NCBI RefSeq assembly: GCF_024105635.1
Contig: NZ_WYDQ01000001.1
Span: forward strand, 3,286,501 to 3,350,500
Origin: Oceanicola sp. 502str15
GTDB lineage: Bacteria > Pseudomonadota > Alphaproteobacteria > Rhodobacterales > Rhodobacteraceae
DNA length: 64,000 bases
Direction of reading: 5' to 3'
Below are positions 56,420 to 64,000 of the stretch, piece by piece. Under the pieces are notes generated by a model. That model saw nothing but the letters and a program-made list of their open reading frames with translations, searched no databases and was not told where the DNA came from. How positions within the stretch are numbered: the stretch's first letter is position 1; the number at the start of each line of letters is the position of its first letter. The translations under genes and the position numbers were made by a program.

Positions 56420-57037
56420 CTACCCGGCCCCGAGCATCAGCGCGGCCAGCAGCGCCGTCTCCTGACCGATGCCATAGGCGCGCACCTGCTGCGCCGCCGC
56501 CTCGCGGTTTTCGGCGGGCTTGTTCTGGCCGAGCTTCCAGGTGCTTTCGACCCGTTCGACCGAAAACCGGAACGGCACGATCATGCGCATGAGCCGGGCG
56601 AGCGTGTCGGCGGGCATCTTGTCGGCGGTCCAGGGCGGCTTGGGAAGGAGGCGCTGCTCGAACATGTCGGAGAGGTCGTCGAGCACGGCGCGCAGATCGG
56701 CGTCGGGCAGCGGGTGCAGGGTGCCGTCGAGCTGGACGGCGACGTAGTTCCAGGTCGGGACCTGGTGATCCATCCCGTACCAGTCGGGGGAGATGTAGCT
56801 GTCGGGGCCCGTGACCGAGAGGCGGGCGGGCATGGGGGCGGTGCAGGCGCGGGCCAGCGGATTGGACCGCATCAGGTGGAGCGTGGCGGTGCCGGTGGCC
56901 GGGGTGAGGGCGAAGGGGACGTGGGCGGTGAGCGGGAAGGTCTCGCCATTGGCCGAGAGGGTGCCGAAGCCGCGCTCGGCGGCGAAGTCGAGGCTCTGGG
57001 CGGTGGGGGCGTCGCGGTAGATCGGGTTGGGGTGCAT
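56420..57037 (-). CDS. PaiB-like FMN-binding split-barrel protein
   Basis: A 205-residue protein of the FMN-binding negative transcriptional regulator (PaiB) family: MHPNPIYR start, GFGTLSANGETFPLTAHVPF, HLMRSNPLAR, the VPTWNYVAVQLDG signature, and TWKLGQNKP near the end. Bacillus PaiB represses sporulation and protease genes; most family members are uncharacterised and may act in oxidative or heme metabolism. ATG 57037 is the family N-terminus; the frame upstream is GC-rich intergenic sequence including the G-quadruplex hairpin. Confidence 0.85.
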   Translation of the reverse strand: MHPNPIYRDAPTAQSLDFAAERGFGTLSANGETFPLTAHVPFALTPATGTATLHLMRSNPLARACTAPMPARLSVTGPDSYISPDWYGMDHQVPTWNYVAVQLDGTLHPLPDADLRAVLDDLSDMFEQRLLPKPPWTADKMPADTLARLMRMIVPFRFSVERVESTWKLGQNKPAENREAAAQQVRAYGIGQETALLAALMLGAG

Positions 57038-57105
57038 GGGGCTGGTCCGGCGTGGTGGGGTGGGGGCTACCCTACAGGGGTGGGGGCGAGTTGGAAGGGT
57101 GGCGG

Positions 57106-57156
57106 CGGGCGCGTGGCGCAACGCCCACCCACCCACCCCGTTGCGCCACGCGCCCG
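57106..57156 (-). other. Perfect 18-bp hairpin with G-quadruplex loop
   Basis: CGGGCGCGTGGCGCAACG (57106-57123) and CGTTGCGCCACGCGCCCG (57139-57156) are exact reverse complements. The 15-base loop is CCCACCCACCCACCC, so the minus strand (the strand of both flanking genes) reads GGGTGGGTGGGTGGG, a canonical parallel G-quadruplex. It lies between mtaB and the PaiB-like gene. Confidence 0.75.
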
Positions 57157-57191
57157 GTCCGGGGCGGTTCGCTGGAGGCGCGGGTTGGAGT

Positions 57192-57239
57192 GGGGGCCAG
57201 CCCCCACACCCCCGGAGATATTTTCAGCAAGAAAATGGG
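57192..57239. repeat. Interspersed repeat, copy 2
   Basis: GGGGGC-CA-GCCCCC hairpin, then the same 31-base core as copy 1 (57209-57239). Here it lies just after mtaB (minus strand). Confidence 0.8.
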
Positions 57240-57250
57240 CAGGGGGGGAG

Positions 57251-58501
57251 CTAGGCGGTGAGCTGTGCGCCTTGGGTGCCGGTGATGGTGGCGGTGACGA
57301 GGGCGCCTTCGGGCTGGTCGGCGCTGAAGGCGACTTCGGTGAATTGCTCGGTGCGGCCCATGCGGGGGGATTCGGTGAGCACGGTGTGGGTGCGGCCCTG
57401 TTGGGCGGCGAGGTGGCGGGCGACGGCCTGCGCGCCGGCGGAGCGGAGGCGGGCGGCGCGGGATTTGATGTCGGGACCGGGGACGGCGGGCATTTTGGCT
57501 GCCGGTGTGCCGGGGCGGGGGGAGTAGGGGAAGACGTGGAGCCAGGTGAGGTTGCAGTCTTCGACGAGGCGCAGGGAGTCTTCGAAGTGGGCTTCGGTTT
57601 CGGTGGGGAAGCCGGCGATGATGTCGGCGCCGAAGGTCATTTCGGGGCGGAGCTTGATGGCCTCTTCGGTGAAGCGGATCGCGTCGTCGCGCAGGTGGCG
57701 GCGTTTCATCCGCTTGAGGATGAGGTCTGCCCCGTGCTGGAGCGAGAGGTGGAGGTGGGGCATGAGGCGCGGCTCAGTGGCGATGGCCTGCATGAGGTTT
57801 TCATCCACCTCGATGGAATCGATCGAACTGATCCGCAGGCGGGGCAGGTCTGGCACCAGCTTGAGGATGCGCATGACGAGGTCGCCCAGTTTGGGCTGTG
57901 CGGGAAGGTCGGCGCCCCAGGAGGTGAGATCGACGCCGGTGAGGACGACTTCGTTGAAGCCCTTTTGCACGAGGCGCTTGATCTGCTCGACCACCACGCC
58001 AGCGGGGACGGAGCGCGAATTGCCGCGCCCGAAGGGGATGATGCAGAAGGTGCAGCGGTGGTCGCAGCCGTTTTGCACCTGGACGTAGGCGCGGTGACGG
58101 CCGAAGCCGTCGATCAGGTGGCCTGCGGTTTCGGTGACCGACATGATGTCGTTGACCTGCACGCGCTCGGTGTCGCCGATGAAGTTCGGCGCGAGGCTTT
58201 GCCAGGTTTGCGGCTGCATCTTTTCGGTGTTGCCGATGACGTGGTCGACCTCGGGCATTTCGGCGAAGGTTTCTGGCGCGGTCTGGGCGGCGCAGCCGGT
58301 GACAATGAGGCGGGCTTCGGGGTTTTCGCGACGCAGCTTGCGGATGTCTTGCCGGGCCTTGCGGACGGCTTCGGAGGTGACGGCGCAGGTGTTGACGATC
58401 ACCGCGCCTTTGAGGCCTGCGCTTTCGGCGAGCTCGCGCATCGCCTCGCTCTCATAGGCGTTGAGGCGGCAGCCGTGGGTGGAGAAGATCGGGGCGCTCA
58501 T
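57251..58501 (-). CDS. mtaB: tRNA t6A methylthiotransferase MtaB
   Basis: A 416-residue radical-SAM methylthiotransferase: N-terminal UPF0004 domain with cysteines in FSTHGCRLNAYESEAM, VIVNTCAVTSEA and IVTGCAAQT, and the radical SAM cluster CDHRCTFCIIPFGRGNSRS. A TRAM-like end follows (LVTATITG). It adds the methylthio group to t6A37 in tRNA. ATG 58501 overlaps the dapF stop by four bases, so dapF-mtaB are coupled. Confidence 0.9.
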   Translation of the reverse strand: MSAPIFSTHGCRLNAYESEAMRELAESAGLKGAVIVNTCAVTSEAVRKARQDIRKLRRENPEARLIVTGCAAQTAPETFAEMPEVDHVIGNTEKMQPQTWQSLAPNFIGDTERVQVNDIMSVTETAGHLIDGFGRHRAYVQVQNGCDHRCTFCIIPFGRGNSRSVPAGVVVEQIKRLVQKGFNEVVLTGVDLTSWGADLPAQPKLGDLVMRILKLVPDLPRLRISSIDSIEVDENLMQAIATEPRLMPHLHLSLQHGADLILKRMKRRHLRDDAIRFTEEAIKLRPEMTFGADIIAGFPTETEAHFEDSLRLVEDCNLTWLHVFPYSPRPGTPAAKMPAVPGPDIKSRAARLRSAGAQAVARHLAAQQGRTHTVLTESPRMGRTEQFTEVAFSADQPEGALVTATITGTQGAQLTA

Positions 58502-59316
58502 AGGTGGAGCGTGCCGGAAAAGACGTGGGCGGTGGGGCCGGTCATCCAGACGCCATCTTCGCGCCAGTCGATGTGGATGGTGCCGCCGTCGAGGGTGATG
58601 GTGACCTTGCGGGAGGTCAGGCCGCGGCGGGCGGCGGCGGTGGCCACGGCGCAGGAGGAGGAGCCGGAGGCGAGGGTGATTCCGGTGCCGCGCTCCCAGA
58701 CCCGCATCCGCAGGTGATCGGGGCCGATGACATGGGCGAATTGCACGTTGGTGCGCTCGGGGAAGAGCGGGTTGTGCTCGGTTTCGGGGCCGAGGCGGGC
58801 GAGGTCGATGGCCTCGGCGTCCTCCACGAAGAAGGTGCAGTGGGGGTTGCCCATGGAGGTGCCGACCGGGTCGCCCTCGAGCGGGAGGTGGAGGGTGTCG
58901 GCTTCGCGGGCCAACGGGATCTGCTGCCAGTCGGTCAGGGGGGCGCCCATGTTGACGGAAGTGAGGCCCTCGCCGGCGTCAATGCAGGGCAGGAGGCCGC
59001 GCTCGGTGAGGAGGGTGACGGCGGGTTTGCCGGTTTCCTCCATCAGGTGGCGGGCGATGCAGCGGGTGGCGTTGCCGCAGGCCGCCGAAAGCGAGCCGTC
59101 GGCGTTGTAGAATGTGAGGCGCGCATCGGCCCTGTCGCTCGGCTCGATCACGGCGAGCTGGTCGAAGCCGACGCCGCGGTGCCGGTCGGCCAGCATGGTG
59201 GCGAGCGCCGGAGTCACGGCCTGCCCGCCCTCGCGGTGGTCGAGCACCACGAAGTCATTGCCAAGCCCGTGCATTTTCATGAAGGGCAGGCCAGGGGGAG
59301 GGGTCTGGTCGCGCAT
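58498..59316 (-). CDS. dapF: Diaminopimelate epimerase
   Basis: A 272-residue PLP-independent epimerase making meso-DAP for lysine and peptidoglycan. The two active-site cysteines are visible: SLSAACGNATRCIARHL and ASGSSSCAVATAAARRG. The start motif FMKMHGLGNDFVVLDHR is canonical. ATG 59316 adds a short polar lead. Confidence 0.95.
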   Translation of the reverse strand: MRDQTPPPGLPFMKMHGLGNDFVVLDHREGGQAVTPALATMLADRHRGVGFDQLAVIEPSDRADARLTFYNADGSLSAACGNATRCIARHLMEETGKPAVTLLTERGLLPCIDAGEGLTSVNMGAPLTDWQQIPLAREADTLHLPLEGDPVGTSMGNPHCTFFVEDAEAIDLARLGPETEHNPLFPERTNVQFAHVIGPDHLRMRVWERGTGITLASGSSSCAVATAAARRGLTSRKVTITLDGGTIHIDWREDGVWMTGPTAHVFSGTLHL

Positions 59317-59416
59317 GGGCGGGCATATACAGCGCGGCGGATGCGCTTTCTAGCCCGGGGTGAAAGATTCCCGCTTGACCCCCCTTGGGGGATTCCCTAG
59401 AGACCGGGCCTCAAGT

Positions 59417-59492
59417 GGGCCGTTAGCTCAGTTGGTAGAGCAACTGACTTTTAATCAGTGGGTCGCAGGTTCGAATCCTGCACGGCTCACCA
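59417..59492 (+). tRNA. tRNA-Lys (anticodon TTT)
   Basis: A 76-base cloverleaf with encoded CCA (59490-59492). Acceptor GGGCCGT pairs with ACGGCTC (one G-U). D-arm AGCTCAGTTGGTAGAGC, anticodon arm ACTGACTTTTAATCAGT (anticodon TTT), T-loop GGTTCGAATCC. The following 299 bases up to the next gene hold only small imperfect inverted repeats (for example 59502-59520); nothing else is recognised. Confidence 0.97.
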
Positions 59493-59791
59493 CTTGAACC
59501 GAGCAGTATCCGGATGCTGCCGATTTTGTCGGTAACCGGGGATCGTTGATCTGCCCCCCGTGGCGTCTGCGGGTTGGCGGATTTTTGCAGGCGGCCGGAT
59601 GGGTCTCTTGCAGGAACAGCGCTCGAACTCCCATTGCCCTTTGCGGGAAGCCGCCATGTTCGACTCGGATCACCGCAGCCGAATTCTTGGTTTCGATCTG
59701 ACGCCCTCCTCACAGCAAGGCTAGTTTTGCGGCGACGCCCGAGGCCCCTCGCGGGTGCTGCGCGTCGAAATCGCAGGAGGGAGGAACTGCA

Positions 59792-60865
59792 ATGGAATCC
59801 ACGATCTTGAAGAGCATGACGCTTGCCGGGGCGTTGGCGGTCATGTCGGCCATTTGCCCGCAGAGCGTAGTGGCGCAGGACAAGGAGGCGCCCTCGGTGG
59901 CGCTCAGCAATGCGTTTTTGGGCAACGCCTGGCGGCGCTCGATGATCACCGCCTTCGAGGAGGCTGCCACCAAGGCGGAGGCCGACGGGCTCATCAGTTC
60001 GTTTCAGATCTCGAACGCGCCGGGGGAGAACTCGGCCACGGAGCAGATCGCGCAGCTCAAGGCGCTTTTGCTCGACCAGCCGGACATTCTGCTGGTCAAC
60101 CCGGCGTCGCCGACGGCGCTGAATCCGACGTTGCAGCAGGCCTGCGACCTTGGGGCCGTGGTGGTGGTGTTCGACAGCGCGACCGACCTCGAATGCGCCT
60201 ATCTGGTGACCAACAGCTTTGGCGATTGGGCCCGGCTCTCGACGCAGGCGGTGATCGACGCCATCGGAGGGGCGGGCAATGTGGTGCTGTCGAGAGGGGT
60301 TCAGGGGTCGCCGCCTGAGCTGGAAATGTATGCGGTGCAGCAGGACATTCTGGCGAAGAACCCGGATGTGAAGGTGGTGGCGGAGATCGTCACCTTCTGT
60401 GACAGCGCCAAGGCGCAGGAGGCGCTGCTGGGCACCATCGCCAGCCTGCCCGAGATCAAGGGAGTCATCGGCTGCGGCGAGGGGCTGGGCGCGGTGCAGG
60501 CCTTCCAGACGGCGGGGCGTGAGGCGCCGGTGGTGGCCTTTGCGCCGAGTGGCCGGGCGCTGAAGTTCTGGGGCGAAGGCAACGGGGCGCCGGGTTCGGT
60601 GGCGGTGATGTCCGATCCGGGGCAGGGGGTGGCGGCGCTGTTTGCCGCGATCAAGATCTACCATGGCGAAGAGGTGCCGCGGGTCACGATCTTTCCGCCG
60701 GTCGTGGTGAGCGACGACGCGCGGGACGCATGGATTGCAGCGGTGGGCGACGACGAGATCGCCTCGTGGCAGTGGACCAAGGAGCTGGTCGACGCGCAGG
60801 TCAAGGCCAACATCGACGGCACCGTTGAAGAGGCGGCGCTGCCGCCGGTGCCGGTGCGCAACTGA
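59792..60865 (+). CDS. Sugar-type ABC transporter substrate-binding protein
   Basis: A 357-residue periplasmic binding protein of the ribose/galactose (Peripla_BP_4) type. Signal peptide (LAGALAVMSAICPQSVVAQ), then ALSNAFLGNAWRRSMITAFEEAA (LSxxxxNxxF-like start), PDILLVNPASPTALNPTLQQACD, VVVVFDSATD and VIGCGEGLGAVQAFQTAG. GGAGGGAGG before ATG 59792 is a strong ribosome-binding site. With the following ATPase and permeases it forms a CUT2-type importer; the substrate cannot be told. Confidence 0.88.
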   Translation: MESTILKSMTLAGALAVMSAICPQSVVAQDKEAPSVALSNAFLGNAWRRSMITAFEEAATKAEADGLISSFQISNAPGENSATEQIAQLKALLLDQPDILLVNPASPTALNPTLQQACDLGAVVVVFDSATDLECAYLVTNSFGDWARLSTQAVIDAIGGAGNVVLSRGVQGSPPELEMYAVQQDILAKNPDVKVVAEIVTFCDSAKAQEALLGTIASLPEIKGVIGCGEGLGAVQAFQTAGREAPVVAFAPSGRALKFWGEGNGAPGSVAVMSDPGQGVAALFAAIKIYHGEEVPRVTIFPPVVVSDDARDAWIAAVGDDEIASWQWTKELVDAQVKANIDGTVEEAALPPVPVRN

Positions 60866-60920
60866 GGGCCTATCCGGAGCAGCGGTCAGCGCCTTTCGGG
60901 GCGCTGGCCGATCCTCGACC

Positions 60921-62420
60921 ATGGATCACGATCGGAACACCATGCTGCCAGATGAAGAGCTGCCGGACCAGGGCGGGCCGTTGGTGCGCGTTACCGACGC
61001 GCGCAAGACATATGGCCCGACCGTTGCCCTGAAAGGCGTGACGATGGAGGTTCGGTGCGGGGAGGTGCTTGGCATTGTCGGGCACAACGGCGCGGGCAAG
61101 AGCACGCTGATGCGGGCGTTGAGCGGGCTGGAGCGCCCGACCGCCGGCAGCATCGAGATCGACGGGCAGACGACGCCCGGTGCGCGGGGGTTTGCGGGCG
61201 TTCGGATGGCCTATCAGGAGGGCAGCCTCGCCGCGGAACTGACGGTCAGGGACAATATCGCCTTTTCGAGCGCCCCGTGGCTGCCGCGCTGGCGCTGGCA
61301 CCGCACGGCGGCGCGGCGGGCGGGGGAGCGGTTGCAGGAGATCTTTCCCGGCAATGACATCCGCGCGGGGGACTTCATCGACGATTTGCAGCTTGCGAGC
61401 CGCCAGATGGTGGAGATTGCGCGGGCGACGTTGACCGACGATCTGCGCCTGCTGATCCTCGACGAGCCGACGGAGTCGCTCAGTGGCGGCGCGGTCGATG
61501 ACCTTTACGACTACGTGCGCAAGCTGCGGGCCCGGGGGCTTGGGGTGATCCTCGTGTCGCACCGGTTGCGCGAGATCCTCGGGGTCTGCGACCGGGTGAT
61601 CGTGCTGAAGGACGGTGCCGTTGCCTCGACTCATCGGGCCGGGGAGGTGACCGAGCGCGACCTGTTCATGGCGATGGGCGGGGAGGTGGTTGTGACCGAA
61701 ACGGGGGCCGAGGCCACCGGCAGGGCGGCGGAGGACACAGGCCCCGTCACGGTCCGGGTTCCGATGAAGACGGTGGACCGGGCCCCGGCGGAGATCATGG
61801 CCCGGCGGGGTGAGGTGATTGGGCTGGCGGGGATTGCCGGGCAGGGGCAGGAGCAGGTGCTGGAGCGGTTGTGGCGCGGACGGGCCGGCGATGTGCAGGT
61901 CGAGAAGGCCCGCGCCTACCTGCCCGGAGATCGCCAGCGCTCGGGCATCTTTCCGCTCTGGAGCGTGGCGCGCAACCTGTCGATCACGGCGCTGGGCAGC
62001 CTTGCGCGCAACGGCATCCGCCAGCAGGAGGCCGAGCGCGCGCTGGTGGACAGGTGGGTGGATCACCTGAAGGTCAGGGGCGGTGCGAAGGCGGCGATCA
62101 CCGGCCTTTCGGGGGGCAACCAGCAGAAGGTGATCGTGGCGCGGGCCTTTGCCTCGCAGGCTGATACCATCCTGCTCGACGACCCGTTCCGGGGGGTCGA
62201 CATTCATACCAAGTCGGAGCTCTACCAGCTTATCCGCGAGGAGGCCGCCGGGGGGCGCACGATCATCTGGTACTCCAGCGAGAACTCCGAGATGCGCTAT
62301 TGCGACCGGGCCTATGTGCTGCGGGCGGGCCAGATTGCCGGGGTGCTGCACGGGCGCGAGATCAGCGACGAACGCATCATTGCCCTGTCGTTTGCCGAAG
62401 CCTCGGAGGATGCCGCATGA
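60921..62420 (+). CDS. Double ATPase of sugar-type ABC transporter (RbsA/MglA-like)
   Basis: A 499-residue protein with two nucleotide-binding domains. N-half: Walker A GHNGAGKSTLMRALSG, signature-like LQLASRQMVEIARA, Walker B LLILDEPTESLSGG. C-half: degenerate Walker A GIAGQGQEQVLERLW as is normal for RbsA, signature LSGGNQQKVIVARAF and ILLDDPFRGVD. The C-half lacks about 20 residues compared with RbsA between that loop and the YLPGDRQRSGIF segment. Start ATG 60921. Overlaps the permease gene (ATGA). Confidence 0.9.
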   Translation: MDHDRNTMLPDEELPDQGGPLVRVTDARKTYGPTVALKGVTMEVRCGEVLGIVGHNGAGKSTLMRALSGLERPTAGSIEIDGQTTPGARGFAGVRMAYQEGSLAAELTVRDNIAFSSAPWLPRWRWHRTAARRAGERLQEIFPGNDIRAGDFIDDLQLASRQMVEIARATLTDDLRLLILDEPTESLSGGAVDDLYDYVRKLRARGLGVILVSHRLREILGVCDRVIVLKDGAVASTHRAGEVTERDLFMAMGGEVVVTETGAEATGRAAEDTGPVTVRVPMKTVDRAPAEIMARRGEVIGLAGIAGQGQEQVLERLWRGRAGDVQVEKARAYLPGDRQRSGIFPLWSVARNLSITALGSLARNGIRQQEAERALVDRWVDHLKVRGGAKAAITGLSGGNQQKVIVARAFASQADTILLDDPFRGVDIHTKSELYQLIREEAAGGRTIIWYSSENSEMRYCDRAYVLRAGQIAGVLHGREISDERIIALSFAEASEDAA

Positions 62421-63406
62421 GCGAAGTCATTGCCCCTGCCCCGACCTCGAAGAGCGCCATGACCGGCTGGCCCAAGGGGCTGGCGCGGCGGCTGATGCCG
62501 GGCTTGCTGACGCTGGCGGCCATGGTGGTGATCCTGCTGATTTGCGGGACGATCCAGCCGCGGATCTGGTCGCAGGGCGGCATGACGCTAATCCTGTCGC
62601 CCATCGTCGCGCTGGCCATCGCCGCCATGGCGCAGATGGTGATGATGAGCATCGGGGATATCGACCTGTCGATCGGGTTCTTCGTGGGGATGGTCACCAC
62701 CCTTGCGGCAACGGTGCTGCGCGACAGCCCGGCGCTGGGCGTCATGTCGCTGGGGGGCTGCGTTTTGGCCTATGCCGCGCTGGGCGCGCTGGTGGAGCTG
62801 CGGGCCGTGCCCTCGCTCATTGCGACGCTGGGGGCCTCCTTCATCTGGCTGGGAGTCGGGCTATTCGTGCTGCCGGTGCCGGGGGGGCTCGGGCCCGACT
62901 GGCTGGTGAGCTACACGATGTGGCGTGCGCCGCTCGCCATCCCCACGCCGCTCGTCACCATGGTGGTCGCCGCCGCGCTCACGTGGTTCGTGATGCAGCG
63001 GACGCAGTTGGGCGTGCGCTTTCGGACGCTGGGCAGCAACCCGGTTGCGCTGGTTCGCGCGGGGGGCTCGCTGCTGCGGGTCCGGATGCTGGCCTATGGC
63101 ACGGTGGGGGTGCTCGGGGTGGCGGCGGGCCTGACCCTGACCGCCGAGATCGGCGGTGGCGATGTGAACGCGGTGCCGGGCTATACGCTGACGACCATCG
63201 CTGCCGTGATCCTTGGGGGCGGCATGTTTACCGGGGGCCGCGCCGTGGCCTGGGGCACGCTTTGCGGGGCGATCACGCTGGGGCTGCTCACGGTGCTGCT
63301 GACGCTGCTGAAGCTGTCGTCGAACCTGCAACCGGCGGTTCAGGCGTTCATCGTCATTGCGGTTCTGGCCGGGCGGTTGGTGGTGGATCGAAAGGCGAGG
63401 CAGTGA
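62417..63406 (+). CDS. Sugar-type ABC transporter permease (RbsC-like), first
   Basis: A 329-residue BPD_transp_2 permease with about nine to ten helices. Typical signatures: MMSIGDIDLSIGFFVGMVTTLAA (the 'GxIDLSVG' motif), LVELRAVPSLIATLGASFIWLG and LTTIAAVILGGGMFTGGRAVAWGTLCGA. It overlaps the next permease by four bases (GTGA). Two permease genes suggest a heterodimeric channel. Confidence 0.92.
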   Translation: MSEVIAPAPTSKSAMTGWPKGLARRLMPGLLTLAAMVVILLICGTIQPRIWSQGGMTLILSPIVALAIAAMAQMVMMSIGDIDLSIGFFVGMVTTLAATVLRDSPALGVMSLGGCVLAYAALGALVELRAVPSLIATLGASFIWLGVGLFVLPVPGGLGPDWLVSYTMWRAPLAIPTPLVTMVVAAALTWFVMQRTQLGVRFRTLGSNPVALVRAGGSLLRVRMLAYGTVGVLGVAAGLTLTAEIGGGDVNAVPGYTLTTIAAVILGGGMFTGGRAVAWGTLCGAITLGLLTVLLTLLKLSSNLQPAVQAFIVIAVLAGRLVVDRKARQ

Positions 63407-64000
63407 AGGGCGAGCAGCTTCCTCCATGGACATGGTCGTTCGGCGCTGCGGCGATCGTTCTGGCCCTGACGATTGCGGTGTCGGGCGGTGGCGGGTTTCA
63501 GACGCTGACGCTGGCCTTCACCGTTGCGCCCTACCTGGTGCTGGTGGGGCTTGGCCAGATGCTGGTGATGAGCGCGGGGCCGGGCAACATCGACGTGTCG
63601 GTGGCCAAGGTCTTTTCGCTCGGGGGGCTGCTGTCGATTGCCGTCAGCGAGGCGACCGGGTCGTGGGTGCTGGGGCTTCTGGCGGCGGTCGGGGTGGGGC
63701 TGGCGATGGCGTCGATCAGCGTGCTGGCGATTCTGCTGGTGCGCATTCCGCCGATCGTGGCCACGCTGGCGACCAGCCTCTTTGCCTCCTCGATCTCGCT
63801 GACGCTGGCGAAGGGGTTTCAGGGCTCGGCGGCGCCCGCCTTGAAGAGCTTCCTTGGCTGGGCGCCGCTGGGCATTCCGGCCTTTGCGGTGCTGGTTGCG
63901 CTGTTCACCGTCGCCGTGTCCCTGCTGCTGCGCACCACCACATGGGGCGCGCGGCTGCTGGCCTTCGGGCAGGCGCGGCGGGCGGCGGAATATGCCGGGA
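63403..64000 (+). CDS. Sugar-type ABC transporter permease, second (cut by window end)
   Basis: The frame opens at GTG 63403, overlapping the previous stop, and is still open at the right edge (about 199 residues). It has the same permease family pattern: GLGQMLVMSAGPGNIDVSVAKVFSLGG (the 'GxIDVSVxxxxxLGG' motif), IPPIVATLATSLFASSISL and LRTTTWGARLLAFGQARRAAEYAG. It completes a four-gene CUT2-like importer with the binding protein, double ATPase and first permease. Confidence 0.88.
   Translation, partial: MKGEQLPPWTWSFGAAAIVLALTIAVSGGGGFQTLTLAFTVAPYLVLVGLGQMLVMSAGPGNIDVSVAKVFSLGGLLSIAVSEATGSWVLGLLAAVGVGLAMASISVLAILLVRIPPIVATLATSLFASSISLTLAKGFQGSAAPALKSFLGWAPLGIPAFAVLVALFTVAVSLLLRTTTWGARLLAFGQARRAAEYAG

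Noticed and set aside
59417..59791. Integration site or island start at tRNA-Lys
   Set aside because: The tRNA is complete, no integrase follows, and no copy of its 3' end is seen downstream within the window.

Overview
The window is GC-rich chromosomal DNA from an alphaproteobacterium of the order Rhodobacterales (Roseobacter/Paracoccus-like). The basis is gene content and order: an rnd-kdsD-lptC-lptA-lptB-rpoN-hpf-ptsN block, a petP-petR pair, a petABC operon whose cytochrome c1 carries a Paracoccus-style acidic insert, gltD/gltB, a ThiBPQ transporter behind a TPP riboswitch, and a 31-bp interspersed repeat present twice. I see no prophage, insertion sequence, CRISPR array or plasmid origin, so this reads as core chromosome with a few accessory genes.

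Layout. 1-5.7 kb: surface-polysaccharide genes on + (end of a galE-like epimerase, a GT4 and a GT2 glycosyltransferase, a core-2/GT14-type glycosyltransferase with a long C-terminal region, and a sulfotransferase that looks like two fused sulfotransferase units). 5.7-11.7 kb: the envelope and sigma-54 block on -, covering LPS export, Kdo precursor synthesis, RpoN, ribosome hibernation and PtsN. 11.8-14.7 kb: a lambda-lysozyme-like secreted protein, tRNA-Leu(CAG), an NDUFA9-type SDR and uppP. 14.9-21.8 kb: glutamate synthase (gltD, an unknown secreted protein, gltB). 22-25.5 kb: a Hint-domain protein, mtgA, a GST and queG. 25.5-27.8 kb: petR-petP on - divergent from ilvE on +. 27.8-35.2 kb: a small membrane protein, an EamA exporter, a HupE/DUF4198 divergent metal-uptake pair, an HDAC-like deacetylase, then xseB-ispA-dxs (isoprenoid precursors). 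35.2-38.4 kb: an ExoD-like protein, an SDR, a class II aldolase-like protein and a eukaryotic-type topoisomerase IB on -. 38.4-42.2 kb: ade-amn (adenine/AMP salvage) and an HU gene with terminator. 42.2-47.9 kb: an orphan gene, another EamA exporter, a GST, an unknown membrane protein, aroC and a beta-barrel protein. 48-51.4 kb: TPP riboswitch and thiBPQ. 51.5-54.6 kb: petABC on -. 54.9-59.3 kb: a beta-barrel protein, a GST, a PaiB-like protein, mtaB and dapF. 59.4 kb: tRNA-Lys(TTT). 59.8-64 kb: a sugar-type ABC transporter (binding protein, double ATPase, two permeases, the last cut by the window end).

The most interesting signals are non-coding. (1) A 15-bp dyad, GTCAG-N5-(C)TGAC, occurs four times: once before gltD, twice before the unknown gene and gltB, and once in the petP/ilvE divergent region. 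This suggests a shared amino-acid/nitrogen regulator. (2) Two unlinked loci carry three helically phased 11-bp repeats (CACANSCYGTR) ending in CATAC. (3) An 18-bp perfect hairpin at 57.1 kb has a loop that is exactly a GGGT-type G-quadruplex on the strand of the surrounding genes. (4) A roughly 100-nt folded element lies just upstream of aroC, and its pairing is better on the aroC strand. (5) A HupE gene and a DUF4198 gene appear to share their start codons head to head.
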